Assembly: GCF_025854335.1 (NCBI RefSeq)
Contig: NZ_CP107716.1
Location: 310,001-374,000, forward strand
Length of the DNA stretch: 64,000 nt
Direction of reading: 5' to 3'
DNA from: Pelagibacterium flavum
Lineage (GTDB): Bacteria > Pseudomonadota > Alphaproteobacteria > Rhizobiales > Devosiaceae
Within the stretch, counting starts at the first letter, position 1. Each line of letters opens with the position of its first letter. Positions 18,409 to 27,909 of this stretch are shown piece by piece. The position numbers were made by a program, and so were the translations under genes. Below the pieces are notes generated by a model. The model was not told where the DNA came from. It made no database searches and saw only the letters and a program-made list of their open reading frames with translations.

Positions 18409-18642
18409 CAGATGCTGGCCTCCTTCCCAGCCGACATCTTGAATCACAAAATCCCGAACTCGGGAATCCCCAACCGATTCAATCAATGACTGAACCGCTC
18501 TAGGGCACCTACATTAGCGATGTCGGGCGCCTCGCGCATGCAATTGCGGCGGCCACCCGATACGGCGACTGAGGAGGACGTGCATGACCTCCAGATCGCC
18601 CAGAGCAAAGCCGGGTCGAGGTTCCGAGCGAAGTGCAGAGGA

Positions 18643-19266
18643 TTACCCCTGCAGCGGTTCGATAACGCGCGAACATATCCAAAGCACTTCGGCATCCTCT
18701 TCTGAGGCCTTGATAAGTGCATGGCCCATGGTGCTGTCGAAATAGCAGCTGTCGCCCACTGCAAGCCTGGTCGGAGCATAGAACTGGGTATGGAGTTCAA
18801 TCTCACCCGAAAGCACGAAAACGAACTCTTCCCCTGGATGGGACAGCATGCTTTCAAATCGGGCAGCCGAGTTTGCCTTGATCTTGGCCCTGAGCGGCAC
18901 AAACTGCTTGTGTGCCAGATCGGTGCACAGCATTTGATAGTCGTACTGTGCCGTATCGAGCGGAACGCCTTCTCCGGCGCGTGTTACCGTGCGTCGGCCA
19001 CTGACAGTGGTGGTCTGGCGTTCGGAAAAAAGATCGGCCACGTCCACGCTCAGCCCTTCCGCCAGACTGAGAATTGTATCATAGGTCGGCGACATCTGCC
19101 CGTTTTCGATCTTGGACAGCGTCGAGGGAGCCAAGGCACACCGCCGGGCCAGCTCATTGAGGGTAAATCCATGGCCCTGTCGCAGATGGCGCAATGTTTC
19201 GGCGATGGAATGCTGCGACCGGCGCTGCGAGCTTTTCTCAGATGGCTTGGGAAGAGTGCTGTTCAT
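18643..19266 (-). CDS. XRE-family regulator with C-terminal cupin sensor
   Basis: A 207-aa protein. The helix-turn-helix (GFTLNELARRCALAPSTLSK, then IENGQMSPTYDTILSLAEGL) spans residues 34-73. The C-terminal cupin fold spans about 120-205, with HPGEEFVFVLSGEIELHT and GDSCYFDSTMGHALI. This architecture is typical of small-molecule-responsive regulators of amino-acid and amine catabolism. It lies 35 bp downstream of the DpkA-like gene on the same strand, opposite the HyuAB transport operon, so it is the obvious candidate regulator of this locus. Its likely target is the repeated TATCGGAAATAT motif in the divergent promoter region. Confidence 0.9.
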   Translation of the reverse strand: MNSTLPKPSEKSSQRRSQHSIAETLRHLRQGHGFTLNELARRCALAPSTLSKIENGQMSPTYDTILSLAEGLSVDVADLFSERQTTTVSGRRTVTRAGEGVPLDTAQYDYQMLCTDLAHKQFVPLRAKIKANSAARFESMLSHPGEEFVFVLSGEIELHTQFYAPTRLAVGDSCYFDSTMGHALIKASEEDAEVLWICSRVIEPLQG

Positions 19267-19301
19267 GAGCCCGACCGCGGTCCTGTAAGTTTGTTCAAGT
19301 T

Positions 19302-20309
19302 TTAGGCTATTGCCAATGTCCTCAGACTAGCAAGGTCTTCTGCAGTAATGGGTATGCCGTTTTGTAGCGTTTGCGCACGAATTTCCGCGCGACGCTGGCC
19401 TGGTAATCGGGAAACGCCAGCAGCCTGCATCGCCGCGATCAGTGTATGAGCCCGAAGATCGAACGATTCGCCTGCCGCTCGTGAAGGGTCGATAAGGATG
19501 ATTAATTGACCCGTATGCGGTGTCTGTGCACCCTCATGCCCCGACCAGTCGAACTCGAAGGAAAAATGCCCGCCCGTGAGAGCCGCGCCCAGCAGCTCCA
19601 CCATCATGGAAATCGATGACCCCTTGTATCCGCCAAAGGTCAGCAGGGCGCCGCCATCCAGCACGGCCTGGGGGTCGTTGGTCGGCTTGCCGTTTTTGTC
19701 GACCCCGGAATCGGGTGGCAGGGCATGTCCTTTGCGGGCTGCGATTTGCACATCGCCATTGGCCATTGCTGAGGTCGCGAGATCGAAAACAATTGGATCG
19801 CCGCCCTCGAGCGGTGCCGCAAAGGCAAAGGGGTTCGTCCCGAAAACCGGGCTCTTGCCATCGAACGGCACAGTGCAGGCAAAACTGTTGACAGTACTGA
19901 TTGCGATCAAGCCTTCACGGGCGAGCGGTTCGACATCGGGCCAGAGCGCGCTCAAGTGATGCGAATTGCGGATCGCCAGAACAGAAACGCCGGTTTGCCG
20001 GCACTTGCTGACGGCCAGATCGCGGGCTTGCGCCAACGCGACCTGGGCAAAGCCATTGCTCGCATCAACCCGGCAAAACGACGGAGCGATGTCTTCGACT
20101 TCTGGAATGGCCCTGCCGTCAACCCAGCCTGTACTCAAGGAATCCACGTAGCCTCGAATGCGAAAGATGCCGTGACTGTGTGCCCCGTCGCGCTCACACA
20201 TGGCGCAGTTCTCGGCCAGAATCGACGCGGCGACCTTGTCCGTCCCGTGGCGCAGGAAGATTTCTTCGAGAAGTCCCACAAGTTCTGCGTAGGAGATGGT
20301 TGTCGACAC
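19302..20309 (-). CDS. Malate/L-lactate dehydrogenase-family imine reductase (DpkA-like)
   Basis: A 335-aa Ldh_2-family NAD(P)H oxidoreductase with a GTG start at 20309 and GGAG upstream. Diagnostic pieces are RDGAHSHGIFRIRGYVDSL with the catalytic-region histidine, NSHHLSALWPDVEPLA, VFGTNPFAFAAP and a lysine/glycine-rich GGYKGSS. The SHHLSALWPDVEP segment most resembles the delta1-piperideine-2-carboxylate / delta1-pyrroline-2-carboxylate reductases of D-lysine and D-proline breakdown rather than true malate dehydrogenases. Substrate choice is inferred from that resemblance and from the neighbouring hydantoinase and amidohydrolase genes. It is divergent from the transport operon. Confidence 0.8.
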   Translation of the reverse strand: MSTTISYAELVGLLEEIFLRHGTDKVAASILAENCAMCERDGAHSHGIFRIRGYVDSLSTGWVDGRAIPEVEDIAPSFCRVDASNGFAQVALAQARDLAVSKCRQTGVSVLAIRNSHHLSALWPDVEPLAREGLIAISTVNSFACTVPFDGKSPVFGTNPFAFAAPLEGGDPIVFDLATSAMANGDVQIAARKGHALPPDSGVDKNGKPTNDPQAVLDGGALLTFGGYKGSSISMMVELLGAALTGGHFSFEFDWSGHEGAQTPHTGQLIILIDPSRAAGESFDLRAHTLIAAMQAAGVSRLPGQRRAEIRAQTLQNGIPITAEDLASLRTLAIA

Positions 20310-20327
20310 GAGGCGCTCCGGTAGAGA

Positions 20328-20347
20328 ATATTTCCGATAAGAAATAT
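20328..20347. promoter_or_regulatory. Candidate operator, proximal to the dpkA-like gene
   Basis: An inverted repeat ATATTTC-N6-GAAATAT directly upstream of the GTG start of the DpkA-like gene. It contains ATATTTCCGATA, the exact reverse complement of the motif at 20514-20525. The position suggests control of the minus-strand operon. Confidence 0.55.
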
Positions 20348-20513
20348 AGATTGATTTTCAGCGACCTTGCAAGAGGGTGGCTGGTCGGCGCTGTGCTCCA
20401 CCGAAGCGCACATAAACATCCCAACCATGCGGCTATCTGCTCCCGATTCCAGTTGAAAGAAGGCGACCAAAAAATCCCTGTCGATCAATTGACAGTGCAT
20501 TCGATGCATGTAC

Positions 20514-20532
20514 TATCGGAAATATAGTTTCC
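20514..20532. promoter_or_regulatory. Candidate operator, proximal to the transport operon
   Basis: TATCGGAAATAT at 20514-20525, embedded in the longer inverted repeat ACTAT-N7-ATAGT and overlapping GGAAA-TATAG-TTTCC. It mirrors the site at 20328-20339, about 175 bp away in opposite orientation, as expected for one regulator serving two divergent promoters. Confidence 0.55.
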
Positions 20533-20623
20533 TTTATGTGCACTCTAGAGGGGCGTTGAGGGTGCGCAGCGTAGCGATACGCATATGTCATCAATGACGC
20601 CCGCATATCGAAAGGACATTCGA

Positions 20624-22210
20624 ATGCGCATCGGAAACATCGGAAGACTGTCACTGGTCGCGGGGCTGCTTTCGTCTCTCGCGGTAGTGGCGGGACCGGC
20701 GCTGGGTCAGGACTCGGACCTGATGGTCAACAGCGCTGTCGCGCCAAGTACGCTTGATCCTGCCTGGGCTTGCGGATTGCAGGAAATCAGCTTCATCCAG
20801 AATTTCTATGTTCGTCTGACCCAGTACGGAACGGCTGAGGGTCCAGAGGGGACACGAGTCGTTGATTTCTCGACAGTGGAGCCATACCTGGCCGATTCCT
20901 GGGACGTCAGCGATGACGGGCTGGTCTATACCTTCCATCTCAAGGAAGGCTATACCTTTGAGAGTGGCGCTCCGGTCGATGCCGAAGCGGTGCGCTATTC
21001 GCTGCAGCGTGTCCTCGACATGGCTGGGTGTGGGCGCTTCTTTTTGACCGATGGGCACATCGACCCCGTCATCATCGACGCGATCGAGGTGGTCGATCCG
21101 CTCACATTGACCATTACGCTCAACAAGCCAAACGGCAACATGTTGGGTGATCTGGCAACCCACGCGGCGTCGATCGTTGATCCGTCTGTCGTGGAAGCCA
21201 ATGGTGGCGTGGTTGCAGGTCAGCCGAACGAATTCATGGCTGCCAATGTGACCGAGTCCGGTCCGTTCCTGCTTGAATCCTATTCCGCCAACCAGAGTGC
21301 ACGGATGGTTGCCAATCCCGGGTTTGCAGGAGAGGCTCCAGCCTCGGACGCCATCAGCGTCAACTGGATCACAGCGGCGCCAACCTTGCTGCTGCAGGCG
21401 CGTACCGGACAGGCTGATATTACCTTTGGTCTGGCCAAGCAGGCCGTTACCACGCTTGCCGATAACCCGGGCACGCGCGCCATCGCCTATACCAGCCCCT
21501 TCGTGCAGCAGATGATGCTGCCCAATACCAAGGCGCCCTGGGACAACCCGCTGTTCCGCGAGGCTGTCGCCCACGCTGTGCCCTATGCGGATATCGTGGA
21601 GCGCGTGGCCTACGGCTACGGTACGCTCTATTACGGCCCGATCCCCCCGAGCTTGCCGGGATACAATGCCGAACTGAGCCAGCCCGTCCCCTTTGACCTC
21701 GATCGCGCCAGGGACCTGATCGCCGAAAGCGGCGTGGCCACGCCGGTCGATATCGAGGTGATGATCCAGGAGGGTGATGCGACCCAGCAGCAGCTGGCCA
21801 CAGTGCTCCAGAGCACATGGGCTGACCTCGGTATCAACCTCAACATTCGCGTGGCACCGGCCGCCGAGTTCCAGGACTTGTCGCAGGGCCACCAGGTCCA
21901 GTCCCTGATGCGGCTCGATGGGCCAGGCGTATTCGAGGTCGGCTATTATTGGGGCTACGATGTCATCTGCGAAAACTCCAACAATCTCACAGAATACTGC
22001 AACCCCGAAGTCGATGAACTGGTCGATCAATTGCGCGCCTCATCCGATGAGGCAGAGCGTCAGGCAATCATGGACCAGGTGACCGAAATCTGGCGGTCGG
22101 AGTATCCCAAGATCCTGTTTTTCGAGGACCAGCCGGTCGTCGTGCTGAGCGATGCAGTGACCGAGTTCACCTTCTCGCCGCTGCCCGACTACCGCTATTG
22201 GGCGAAATAG
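20624..22210 (+). CDS. Family-5 ABC transporter substrate-binding protein (peptide/opine type)
   Basis: A 528-aa protein from the ATG at 20624 (AAAGGA 7 bases upstream). A signal peptide is evident (MRIGNIGRLSLVAGLLSSLA, cleaved after PALGQ). The mature protein is an SBP_bac_5 type receptor: APSTLDPAW at the start, YLADSWDVSDDGLVYTFHLKE, then NLTEYCNPEVDELVDQLR near the end. Such periplasmic receptors deliver di/oligopeptides, opines or other amino-acid conjugates to DppBCDF-type transporters. The matching permeases and ATPases are four and more genes downstream, after hyuA and hyuB. It is the first gene of the operon. Confidence 0.92.
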   Translation: MRIGNIGRLSLVAGLLSSLAVVAGPALGQDSDLMVNSAVAPSTLDPAWACGLQEISFIQNFYVRLTQYGTAEGPEGTRVVDFSTVEPYLADSWDVSDDGLVYTFHLKEGYTFESGAPVDAEAVRYSLQRVLDMAGCGRFFLTDGHIDPVIIDAIEVVDPLTLTITLNKPNGNMLGDLATHAASIVDPSVVEANGGVVAGQPNEFMAANVTESGPFLLESYSANQSARMVANPGFAGEAPASDAISVNWITAAPTLLLQARTGQADITFGLAKQAVTTLADNPGTRAIAYTSPFVQQMMLPNTKAPWDNPLFREAVAHAVPYADIVERVAYGYGTLYYGPIPPSLPGYNAELSQPVPFDLDRARDLIAESGVATPVDIEVMIQEGDATQQQLATVLQSTWADLGINLNIRVAPAAEFQDLSQGHQVQSLMRLDGPGVFEVGYYWGYDVICENSNNLTEYCNPEVDELVDQLRASSDEAERQAIMDQVTEIWRSEYPKILFFEDQPVVVLSDAVTEFTFSPLPDYRYWAK

Positions 22211-22231
22211 ACCTTCCAGGAGAAAGAACGA

Positions 22232-24253
22232 ATGGCAACGCGTATTGGTGTCGACATTGGCGGCACGTTCACTGACCTCGTCTATTTCGACGAGCGGACG
22301 GGCAAGACAGCGGAAGGTAAGGTCCCCACAGTGCCTTCCGCGCCTGAGGAGGGGGTCGTGCATGCGATCACCAGCCACGTACCTCAGAACATCATCGAGG
22401 AAGCCGAGTTCTTTCTCCACGGAACCACAGTCGGCCTCAACGCTCTTCTGGAGCGTCGGGGTTCGAGGGTCGGCCTGATCACCACCACCGGGTTCCGCGA
22501 CGTGCTCGAAATTCGTCGCGGCGACCGGGCTGAAATGTACAATTTGTTCTGGAAACAGACCGAGCCTCTGGTGCCCCGGCGCCTGCGTCTTGAAGTGGAC
22601 GGGCGCATGCTGGGCAACGGCTCCGAGTATCGGCCTCTCGATGAAGATACGGTCAAGGTTGCTGCACGGAAACTGATCGCCGAAGGCGTCGATGCGATCG
22701 CCGTCAGCCTCATTAACGCCTATGCAAACCCCGATCATGAACTCGCTGTCGAGCGTATCTTGCGCGACGAGGGGTTCGAGGGCGGAATTTCGCTTTCGCA
22801 CAAGATTTCCGGCGAATATCGCGAGTATGAGCGGACCTCGACGACCTGTATTGACGCGTTTGTGCGTGGCCGCATGTCGAACTATCTGCGCCGTCTCGAT
22901 GGCCGGTTGCGTGAACTCGGTTTCAAGGGCACATCGCTGATCACCCGGTCCGGCTCCGGTTCGATGACCTTTGCCGAAGCCGAGGATCGCCCGTTCGAGA
23001 CCATCATGTCCGGTCCGGTGGGCGGCGCACAGGGTGCCAGCGAGCTGGCCAGAATGCTCGGCATCAAGGCGCTGGTAACCGCTGACGTCGGCGGAACCAG
23101 CTTCGATACGGCACTGGTGATCGACGGTAAGCCTCAGGTGCTGTTTGAGGGCATGATCGATAACATGCCGATCCAGAGCCCTTGGGTCGACGTTCGCTCG
23201 ATCGGGTCCGGCGGAGGCTCGATAGCCCATATCGATCCGGGCGGCCTTATGCGGGTCGGGCCGCGCTCGGCCGGCGCCGTACCTGGCCCTGCCTGCTACG
23301 GCAAGGGTGGCACCGAACCGGCCATGACAGACGCTGCAGCGTGGCTGGGAATGCTCGGGCCGGGCGATCTGGCCGCCGGAATTCATCTCGATATCGAAAA
23401 GGCCAAATCCGCACTCGAATCGGTCGGAACCCATATCGGTCAGGATGTCGAGGCGACGGCCGCAGGTGTGATGCGTATATCCTCGGCCGCAATGGCAAAT
23501 GCCATGCGCGAGATTTCGCTCGATCAGGGACTCGACCCGCGCACCATCACCCTTGTGCCTTTCGGTGGCGCCGGGCCGTTGATGGGCACGCTTCTGGCCG
23601 ATGAGCTCGAAATGAACCACGTCGTGATCCCGCCCTTGGCAGGAAATTTCTCGGCCTGGGGGCTTCTGGGAGCAGACATGGTGCAGTCGGCCGCCCGCAC
23701 CCGCGTCATCGACTTTGCTTCTGGCGCGCTCCAGGAGGTCAACGGCGTTCTGGACGAACTCTTTGCAACATTGACAGAGCGCAGCACGGCCCATGCCAAC
23801 CACGCGGTGCAATCGGCTCGGCTGGACCTGCGCTACAAGGGGCAGGAGCACACACTTTCCATCGAGGTGGCGGTTCACGACGGCACGGTTTCCGAAGACG
23901 AAACAATCATCCTTGATCGGTTTATCACCGAATATGCGCGCACATTCGGCGCCACTATGAACCAGGACGTCGAACTGGTTTCGGTGCGGGCCAGCACCAC
24001 GGTTCTGCTTCCGCGCCGCGATCTGAGCTACGCGCCCAAACATTCCGACGGCGATAACGATCGCGTAATGGACGTCTATTCCTTCGAAACCAAAGAGCGC
24101 GTGCCGTTCAGGATCATCCCCAGGAGCACGATTTCGGGCAGGGTCAAGGGCCCGGCGATCATAACCGAAGAGACAACGACGACCTATGTCGACGTTCAAT
24201 GGACCATCTCGAACGGCAAGGCGGGCGAGATCATTTTGGAGCGGACCCACTGA
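22232..24253 (+). CDS. hyuA: Hydantoinase/oxoprolinase A subunit (HyuA family)
   Basis: A 673-aa protein with an N-terminal acetate-kinase-like nucleotide site (RIGVDIGGTFTDLVYFD), the SGPVGGAQGASELARMLG segment, VTADVGGTSFDTALV and the GGGSIAHIDPGG motif. It is the ATP-dependent subunit that works with HyuB to open cyclic amides such as N-methylhydantoin, hydantoins or 5-oxoproline. It starts 22 bp after the binding-protein gene, with AGGAGAAAG before the ATG, and ends 1 bp before hyuB. The family is certain; the particular lactam or imide is not shown by sequence. Confidence 0.93.
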   Translation: MATRIGVDIGGTFTDLVYFDERTGKTAEGKVPTVPSAPEEGVVHAITSHVPQNIIEEAEFFLHGTTVGLNALLERRGSRVGLITTTGFRDVLEIRRGDRAEMYNLFWKQTEPLVPRRLRLEVDGRMLGNGSEYRPLDEDTVKVAARKLIAEGVDAIAVSLINAYANPDHELAVERILRDEGFEGGISLSHKISGEYREYERTSTTCIDAFVRGRMSNYLRRLDGRLRELGFKGTSLITRSGSGSMTFAEAEDRPFETIMSGPVGGAQGASELARMLGIKALVTADVGGTSFDTALVIDGKPQVLFEGMIDNMPIQSPWVDVRSIGSGGGSIAHIDPGGLMRVGPRSAGAVPGPACYGKGGTEPAMTDAAAWLGMLGPGDLAAGIHLDIEKAKSALESVGTHIGQDVEATAAGVMRISSAAMANAMREISLDQGLDPRTITLVPFGGAGPLMGTLLADELEMNHVVIPPLAGNFSAWGLLGADMVQSAARTRVIDFASGALQEVNGVLDELFATLTERSTAHANHAVQSARLDLRYKGQEHTLSIEVAVHDGTVSEDETIILDRFITEYARTFGATMNQDVELVSVRASTTVLLPRRDLSYAPKHSDGDNDRVMDVYSFETKERVPFRIIPRSTISGRVKGPAIITEETTTTYVDVQWTISNGKAGEIILERTH

Positions 24254-24254
24254 T

Positions 24255-25979
24255 ATGGCAAAGAGACACGAACCAGTCGTCCACAATGCGGGCATGTTCG
24301 GCCGGATGACCGAGACGAAGGCGGATCCCATCACTACCGAAGTGATCCGCCACGCGCTCAACTCCGCAGCCAACCAGATGAAGCGGGCTCTGATCCGGAC
24401 GTCATTTTCGCCCATCATTTACGAAGTGCTCGACTTCGCAGTCGCTATCTACGACAAGGAAGTTCGGCTGCTTTCCCAGGCACCTTCGCTCCCCATGTTC
24501 ATGGGCACGCTGTCCTTCTGCATCAATGAGGCGGTCAAGGCCAATGGGGGACCCGAAACCCTCAATCCCGGTGACGCGCTGATCTACAACTGGCCCTTCG
24601 GGACCGGATCGCATCCCCAGGACATGGTCATCATCATGCCAGTGTTCCTCAACGATGAAGAATTGATCGGCTATACCGCGATCAAGGGCCATTGGCTCGA
24701 CATCGGGGCCAAGGATCCCTATTGCACCGATACGACCGACGTGTTCCAGGAAGGTGTGATCTTTCCCGGGGTCAAGATTTATAAGGAAGGTGTCCTCAAC
24801 GAGGATATCTTCCGCATGATCATGGCCAATACTCGCGTGCCTCAAATGGTGCGGGGTGACCTTGACGCCCAGATCACCGGGTGTCGTGTCGGCGTAAAGT
24901 CGTTGCTTGAGGTCGTAGAGCGCTTCGGGCTCGAAACCTATCGCGCGGCGGTCGACGACATGTTCGATCACGGCGAACGTATCGTGCGATCCTATTTCGA
25001 GAAAATCCCCGATGGCCGTTATGTCGGCAAGGGCGAGATGGACAATAACGGGGTCACCAAGGACCGTATCCCCTTCGAGATCGCACTCGAGGTCAAGGGA
25101 TCGGATGTGGTTCTCGATTTCTCGGGCGTTCCTGACGAACAGGTCGGCCCGACGAACTCGCCGCTGCCCACGACAATTTCGGCCAGCCGCGTTGCCATCA
25201 CCATGCTGGCGGGCTATGGCGAGGCTCCCCATGAGGGTCATTTCCGAGCCCTCAAGGTCATCACCCGCCCCGGGTCGATGTTCGATCCCCTGCCGCCAGC
25301 GCCCTCCTTTATTTATGGCTGGCCGGGCTTGCAGGCCATCGAAGTGATCTACAATGCGGTCGCCAATGCATTGCCCAAGGCCGTTCCGGCTCAATCGGGT
25401 GGCTGCATCTGTTCCGTTGTTGCATGGGGACAGCGTGAAGAAACCAGGGAACCCTGGGCGGACGGCACTCCATTGCCCACCGGACAAGGTGCGTGGGACG
25501 GCGGCGATGGCGGCACCATGCTACACATAGCCGAATCCGCGACCCGTTTCACTCCGGCAGAGGTTTGGGAGCAGCGCAATCCCTGGATCGTCGAGCAACT
25601 GGCACTGGCCAGCGATTCGGTTGGACCGGGAAAATGGCGGGGCGGTCCGGGGCTCAATCTCGACATCCGCATGACTGAGGATACGCTGATTACAACCGTG
25701 TTCGAACGGTCTCTCAACGCACCCTGGGGATTGTTGGGCGGCAAGGAAGCACGGCCGAACAATTGCTATGCGCAGATGCCGGATGGTGAAGTTCATTCGA
25801 TCGCCAAATCGACCCACTTCCACATGCCAAAGGACTCGGTTCTTCAAATGAAGACCGGCGGTGGCGGGGGTTATGGCGATCCGTCCGAACGCCCCATCGC
25901 AAGCGTCCAGCGCGATGTCGAGGATGGCTACATGACCGAGGCCTACGCCCGGAAACACTATCCTCACGCATTCGCCTGA
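24255..25979 (+). CDS. hyuB: Hydantoinase/oxoprolinase B subunit (HyuB family)
   Basis: A 574-aa partner of HyuA. I chose the ATG at 24255, 1 bp after the hyuA stop; the longer frame would overlap hyuA. Family signatures are DPITTEVIRHALNSAANQMK, TSFSPIIYEVLDFAVAIYD, DALIYNWPFGTGSHPQDMV and a glycine-rich end, KTGGGGGYGDPSERP. Separate A and B genes, rather than one fused oxoprolinase, are the usual bacterial arrangement. Together with the transporter they point to import and ring opening of a cyclic amide. Confidence 0.93.
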   Translation: MAKRHEPVVHNAGMFGRMTETKADPITTEVIRHALNSAANQMKRALIRTSFSPIIYEVLDFAVAIYDKEVRLLSQAPSLPMFMGTLSFCINEAVKANGGPETLNPGDALIYNWPFGTGSHPQDMVIIMPVFLNDEELIGYTAIKGHWLDIGAKDPYCTDTTDVFQEGVIFPGVKIYKEGVLNEDIFRMIMANTRVPQMVRGDLDAQITGCRVGVKSLLEVVERFGLETYRAAVDDMFDHGERIVRSYFEKIPDGRYVGKGEMDNNGVTKDRIPFEIALEVKGSDVVLDFSGVPDEQVGPTNSPLPTTISASRVAITMLAGYGEAPHEGHFRALKVITRPGSMFDPLPPAPSFIYGWPGLQAIEVIYNAVANALPKAVPAQSGGCICSVVAWGQREETREPWADGTPLPTGQGAWDGGDGGTMLHIAESATRFTPAEVWEQRNPWIVEQLALASDSVGPGKWRGGPGLNLDIRMTEDTLITTVFERSLNAPWGLLGGKEARPNNCYAQMPDGEVHSIAKSTHFHMPKDSVLQMKTGGGGGYGDPSERPIASVQRDVEDGYMTEAYARKHYPHAFA

Positions 25980-25984
25980 GCCCA

Positions 25985-26893
25985 ATGCCGGGAGTGCGGC
26001 TAAGTCATCGCACTCCCGAAACGAAAAATGTTGAGAGGACGGATTTGGTGCGACGACTTTTTGCGCAACTGGCCCATGACCGCGAATTGCTCTTTGGCGT
26101 GATCATTCTCGGCGTCATCGTGTTTCTCGCGCTGTTCGGCCGCCTGCTATGGCCCCACGATCCGCTTCGCGTCGATATTTTGAACTCTCTGCTCCCCCCC
26201 AGCTTTGAGCACCCGATGGGCACCGACGATGTGGGGCGTGACGTCTTCGCGCGCTTCATCCAGGGCGCGCAGGTCTCGATCGGTGTTGCCATCGGGGTCA
26301 CGATCGCCGGAACGCTTATCGGCGGCACCCTCGGTCTGCTTGCCGGTCTTGTCGGCGGGTGGTTCGATGCTGTCATTTCGCGGGTCATGGATGCCATCCT
26401 GGCCTTCCCGCCGCTCATTCTCGCAATGGCGGTTGCCATTGGGCTCGGAGCGGGGATCGTCTCGGCTGCCATCGGGGTGATCCTTGCCGCCATCCCCTGG
26501 TACTTCCGGCTGCTGCGCAGCGAAGTCCTGCGGTTGCGCACCCTGATGTATGTGGAATCCGCCCAGGCCCTGGGTGCCTCCAATTTCCGTCTGATCCGGC
26601 TCCATATCCTGCCCCAGACCACCTCGACGATCTTTATTCAGGCCTCCTCGGTCTTCAGCTTTTCGATCCTGACCCTTGCCGCCCTCGGCTTTGTCGGCCT
26701 TGGCATCCAGCCCCCCACTCCCGAATGGGGAACCATGATCACAGAGGGGCTTGCCTTTGCGCTGACCGGTCAATGGTGGCTCGGCTTTTTCCCGGGGTTG
26801 GGCATTTTCATGCTCGCGGTATCGGCCAACCTGATTGCCGACCGGCTGCGCGACATCTACGACCCGAAATCGGGCGCGCGACTGTCAATCTAG
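25985..26893 (+). CDS. DppC-type ABC transporter permease
   Basis: A 302-aa inner-membrane permease with about six hydrophobic segments (first near FGVIILGVIVFLALFG). It has the DppC-specific MGTDDVGRDVFARFIQGAQ motif and the permease EAA-type loop around ESAQALGASNFRLIRLHILP. The ATG at 25985 has no good ribosome binding site. A TTG/GTG at 26045/26048, preceded by GAGAGGA, may be the true start and would remove a 20-residue polar leader. It sits before its DppB-type partner, the reverse of the usual order. Confidence 0.9.
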   Translation: MPGVRLSHRTPETKNVERTDLVRRLFAQLAHDRELLFGVIILGVIVFLALFGRLLWPHDPLRVDILNSLLPPSFEHPMGTDDVGRDVFARFIQGAQVSIGVAIGVTIAGTLIGGTLGLLAGLVGGWFDAVISRVMDAILAFPPLILAMAVAIGLGAGIVSAAIGVILAAIPWYFRLLRSEVLRLRTLMYVESAQALGASNFRLIRLHILPQTTSTIFIQASSVFSFSILTLAALGFVGLGIQPPTPEWGTMITEGLAFALTGQWWLGFFPGLGIFMLAVSANLIADRLRDIYDPKSGARLSI

Positions 26894-26903
26894 GAGCGGT
26901 CAG

Positions 26904-27905
26904 ATGATAAATTTTCTGCTTGGACGGATCGGTTCAGCTTTCATTACGGTTTTCGGAGCCTCGGTGCTGGCCTTTGTGGTTTTGCGTGCTGTGCCGACCA
27001 ATCCGGCCCGTCTGATCGCCGGCCCATTCGCCAATGACGAAGTGATCGCCAGCATCACCGCCCGACTGGGCCTCGATAAGCCACTCTTTGTTCAGTATTT
27101 CGACTATGTCGTTTCATTCTTCTCCGGCGACTGGGGATTTTCTTACAGTGCCGGCCAGCCGGTTCTTTCCCAGATCCTTGAGCGGTTGCCCGCAAGCGCC
27201 GAGTTGGCGCTTTATGCATTCGTGTTCGCTTTTGTCGGGGCGGTTCTTCTTACGGTTCTGGTCAGTTTCCTTCAGTCGAGATGGCTCGACCGGCTGTTGC
27301 GGCTCTTTTCCTTCATCAGCGTGGGGATTCCCCCATTCTGGTTGGCACTGCTGTTCCTGATGGTCTTTTTCGAGCAGCTTGGCTGGTTTCCCGGTCCTGT
27401 GGGGCGTGGACCGGCGCCCGCCGACATCCGCACCGGGTTCTATACGTTCGACTACCTTCTGGAGGGCAATCTGGCCGGATTTGCCACGGCGTTTCACCAT
27501 CTGGCCCTTCCGGCCCTGGCACTGGCCCTCGGGCCACTGGGGTATCTGGTGCGGCTGTTGCGGGCCAATCTGCTCGATGTCGTCAGCGAACCATTCGTCA
27601 CCGTCTTGCACGCCAAAGGCGTGGCGCCCATCTCAACCCATTTCCGACACATCCTGCCCAATGCCTTCTTGCCCACGCTGACGGCGGGCGGGCTTATCCT
27701 TGCCCAGCTCTTGGGGGGCAGTGTGCTTGTCGAGCGCATTTTCGTCTGGCCGGGTATCGGCACTCTGGTGATCGATGGAATCCTGCGCCAGGACTATGCG
27801 GTAGTGCAGGCATTTATCATGCTCAGCGCCATAATCTATATCGGCGTCAATCTACTGGTCGACATTCTCTATGGCTATGTCGATCCGCGCGTGCGCAGGA
27901 GTTGA
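26904..27905 (+). CDS. DppB-type ABC transporter permease
   Basis: A 333-aa membrane protein starting [20 protein letters not shown], with AGGAGCGG just before the ATG at 26904. It has the characteristic N-terminal helix, a long periplasmic segment, five further hydrophobic helices and the EAA loop in [20 protein letters not shown]. It pairs with the DppC-type protein to form the channel. The spacing of 10 bp from the upstream gene supports one operon. Confidence 0.9.
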   Translation: MINFLLGRIGSAFITVFGASVLAFVVLRAVPTNPARLIAGPFANDEVIASITARLGLDKPLFVQYFDYVVSFFSGDWGFSYSAGQPVLSQILERLPASAELALYAFVFAFVGAVLLTVLVSFLQSRWLDRLLRLFSFISVGIPPFWLALLFLMVFFEQLGWFPGPVGRGPAPADIRTGFYTFDYLLEGNLAGFATAFHHLALPALALALGPLGYLVRLLRANLLDVVSEPFVTVLHAKGVAPISTHFRHILPNAFLPTLTAGGLILAQLLGGSVLVERIFVWPGIGTLVIDGILRQDYAVVQAFIMLSAIIYIGVNLLVDILYGYVDPRVRRS

Positions 27906-27909
27906 GGCC

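Larger units (their letters stand above)
17451..18502 (-). mobile_element. IS630-family element flanked by TA duplication
   Basis: The element is bounded by TA at 17451-17452 and 18501-18502, the IS630/Tc1 target duplication, with imperfect inverted ends (TAGAGCCTTTCAGT on the left against TAGAGCGGTTCAGT from the right). It carries two overlapping minus-strand frames. It is inserted into sequence downstream of the truncated IS5, making this the youngest layer of the nest. The length of about 1.05 kb is normal for the family, so it may be mobile. Confidence 0.88.

Noticed and set aside
20651..24418. 459- and 792-codon minus-strand frames across the receptor and hyuA genes
   Set aside because: Shadows of strongly supported plus-strand genes, without recognisable domains or start signals.
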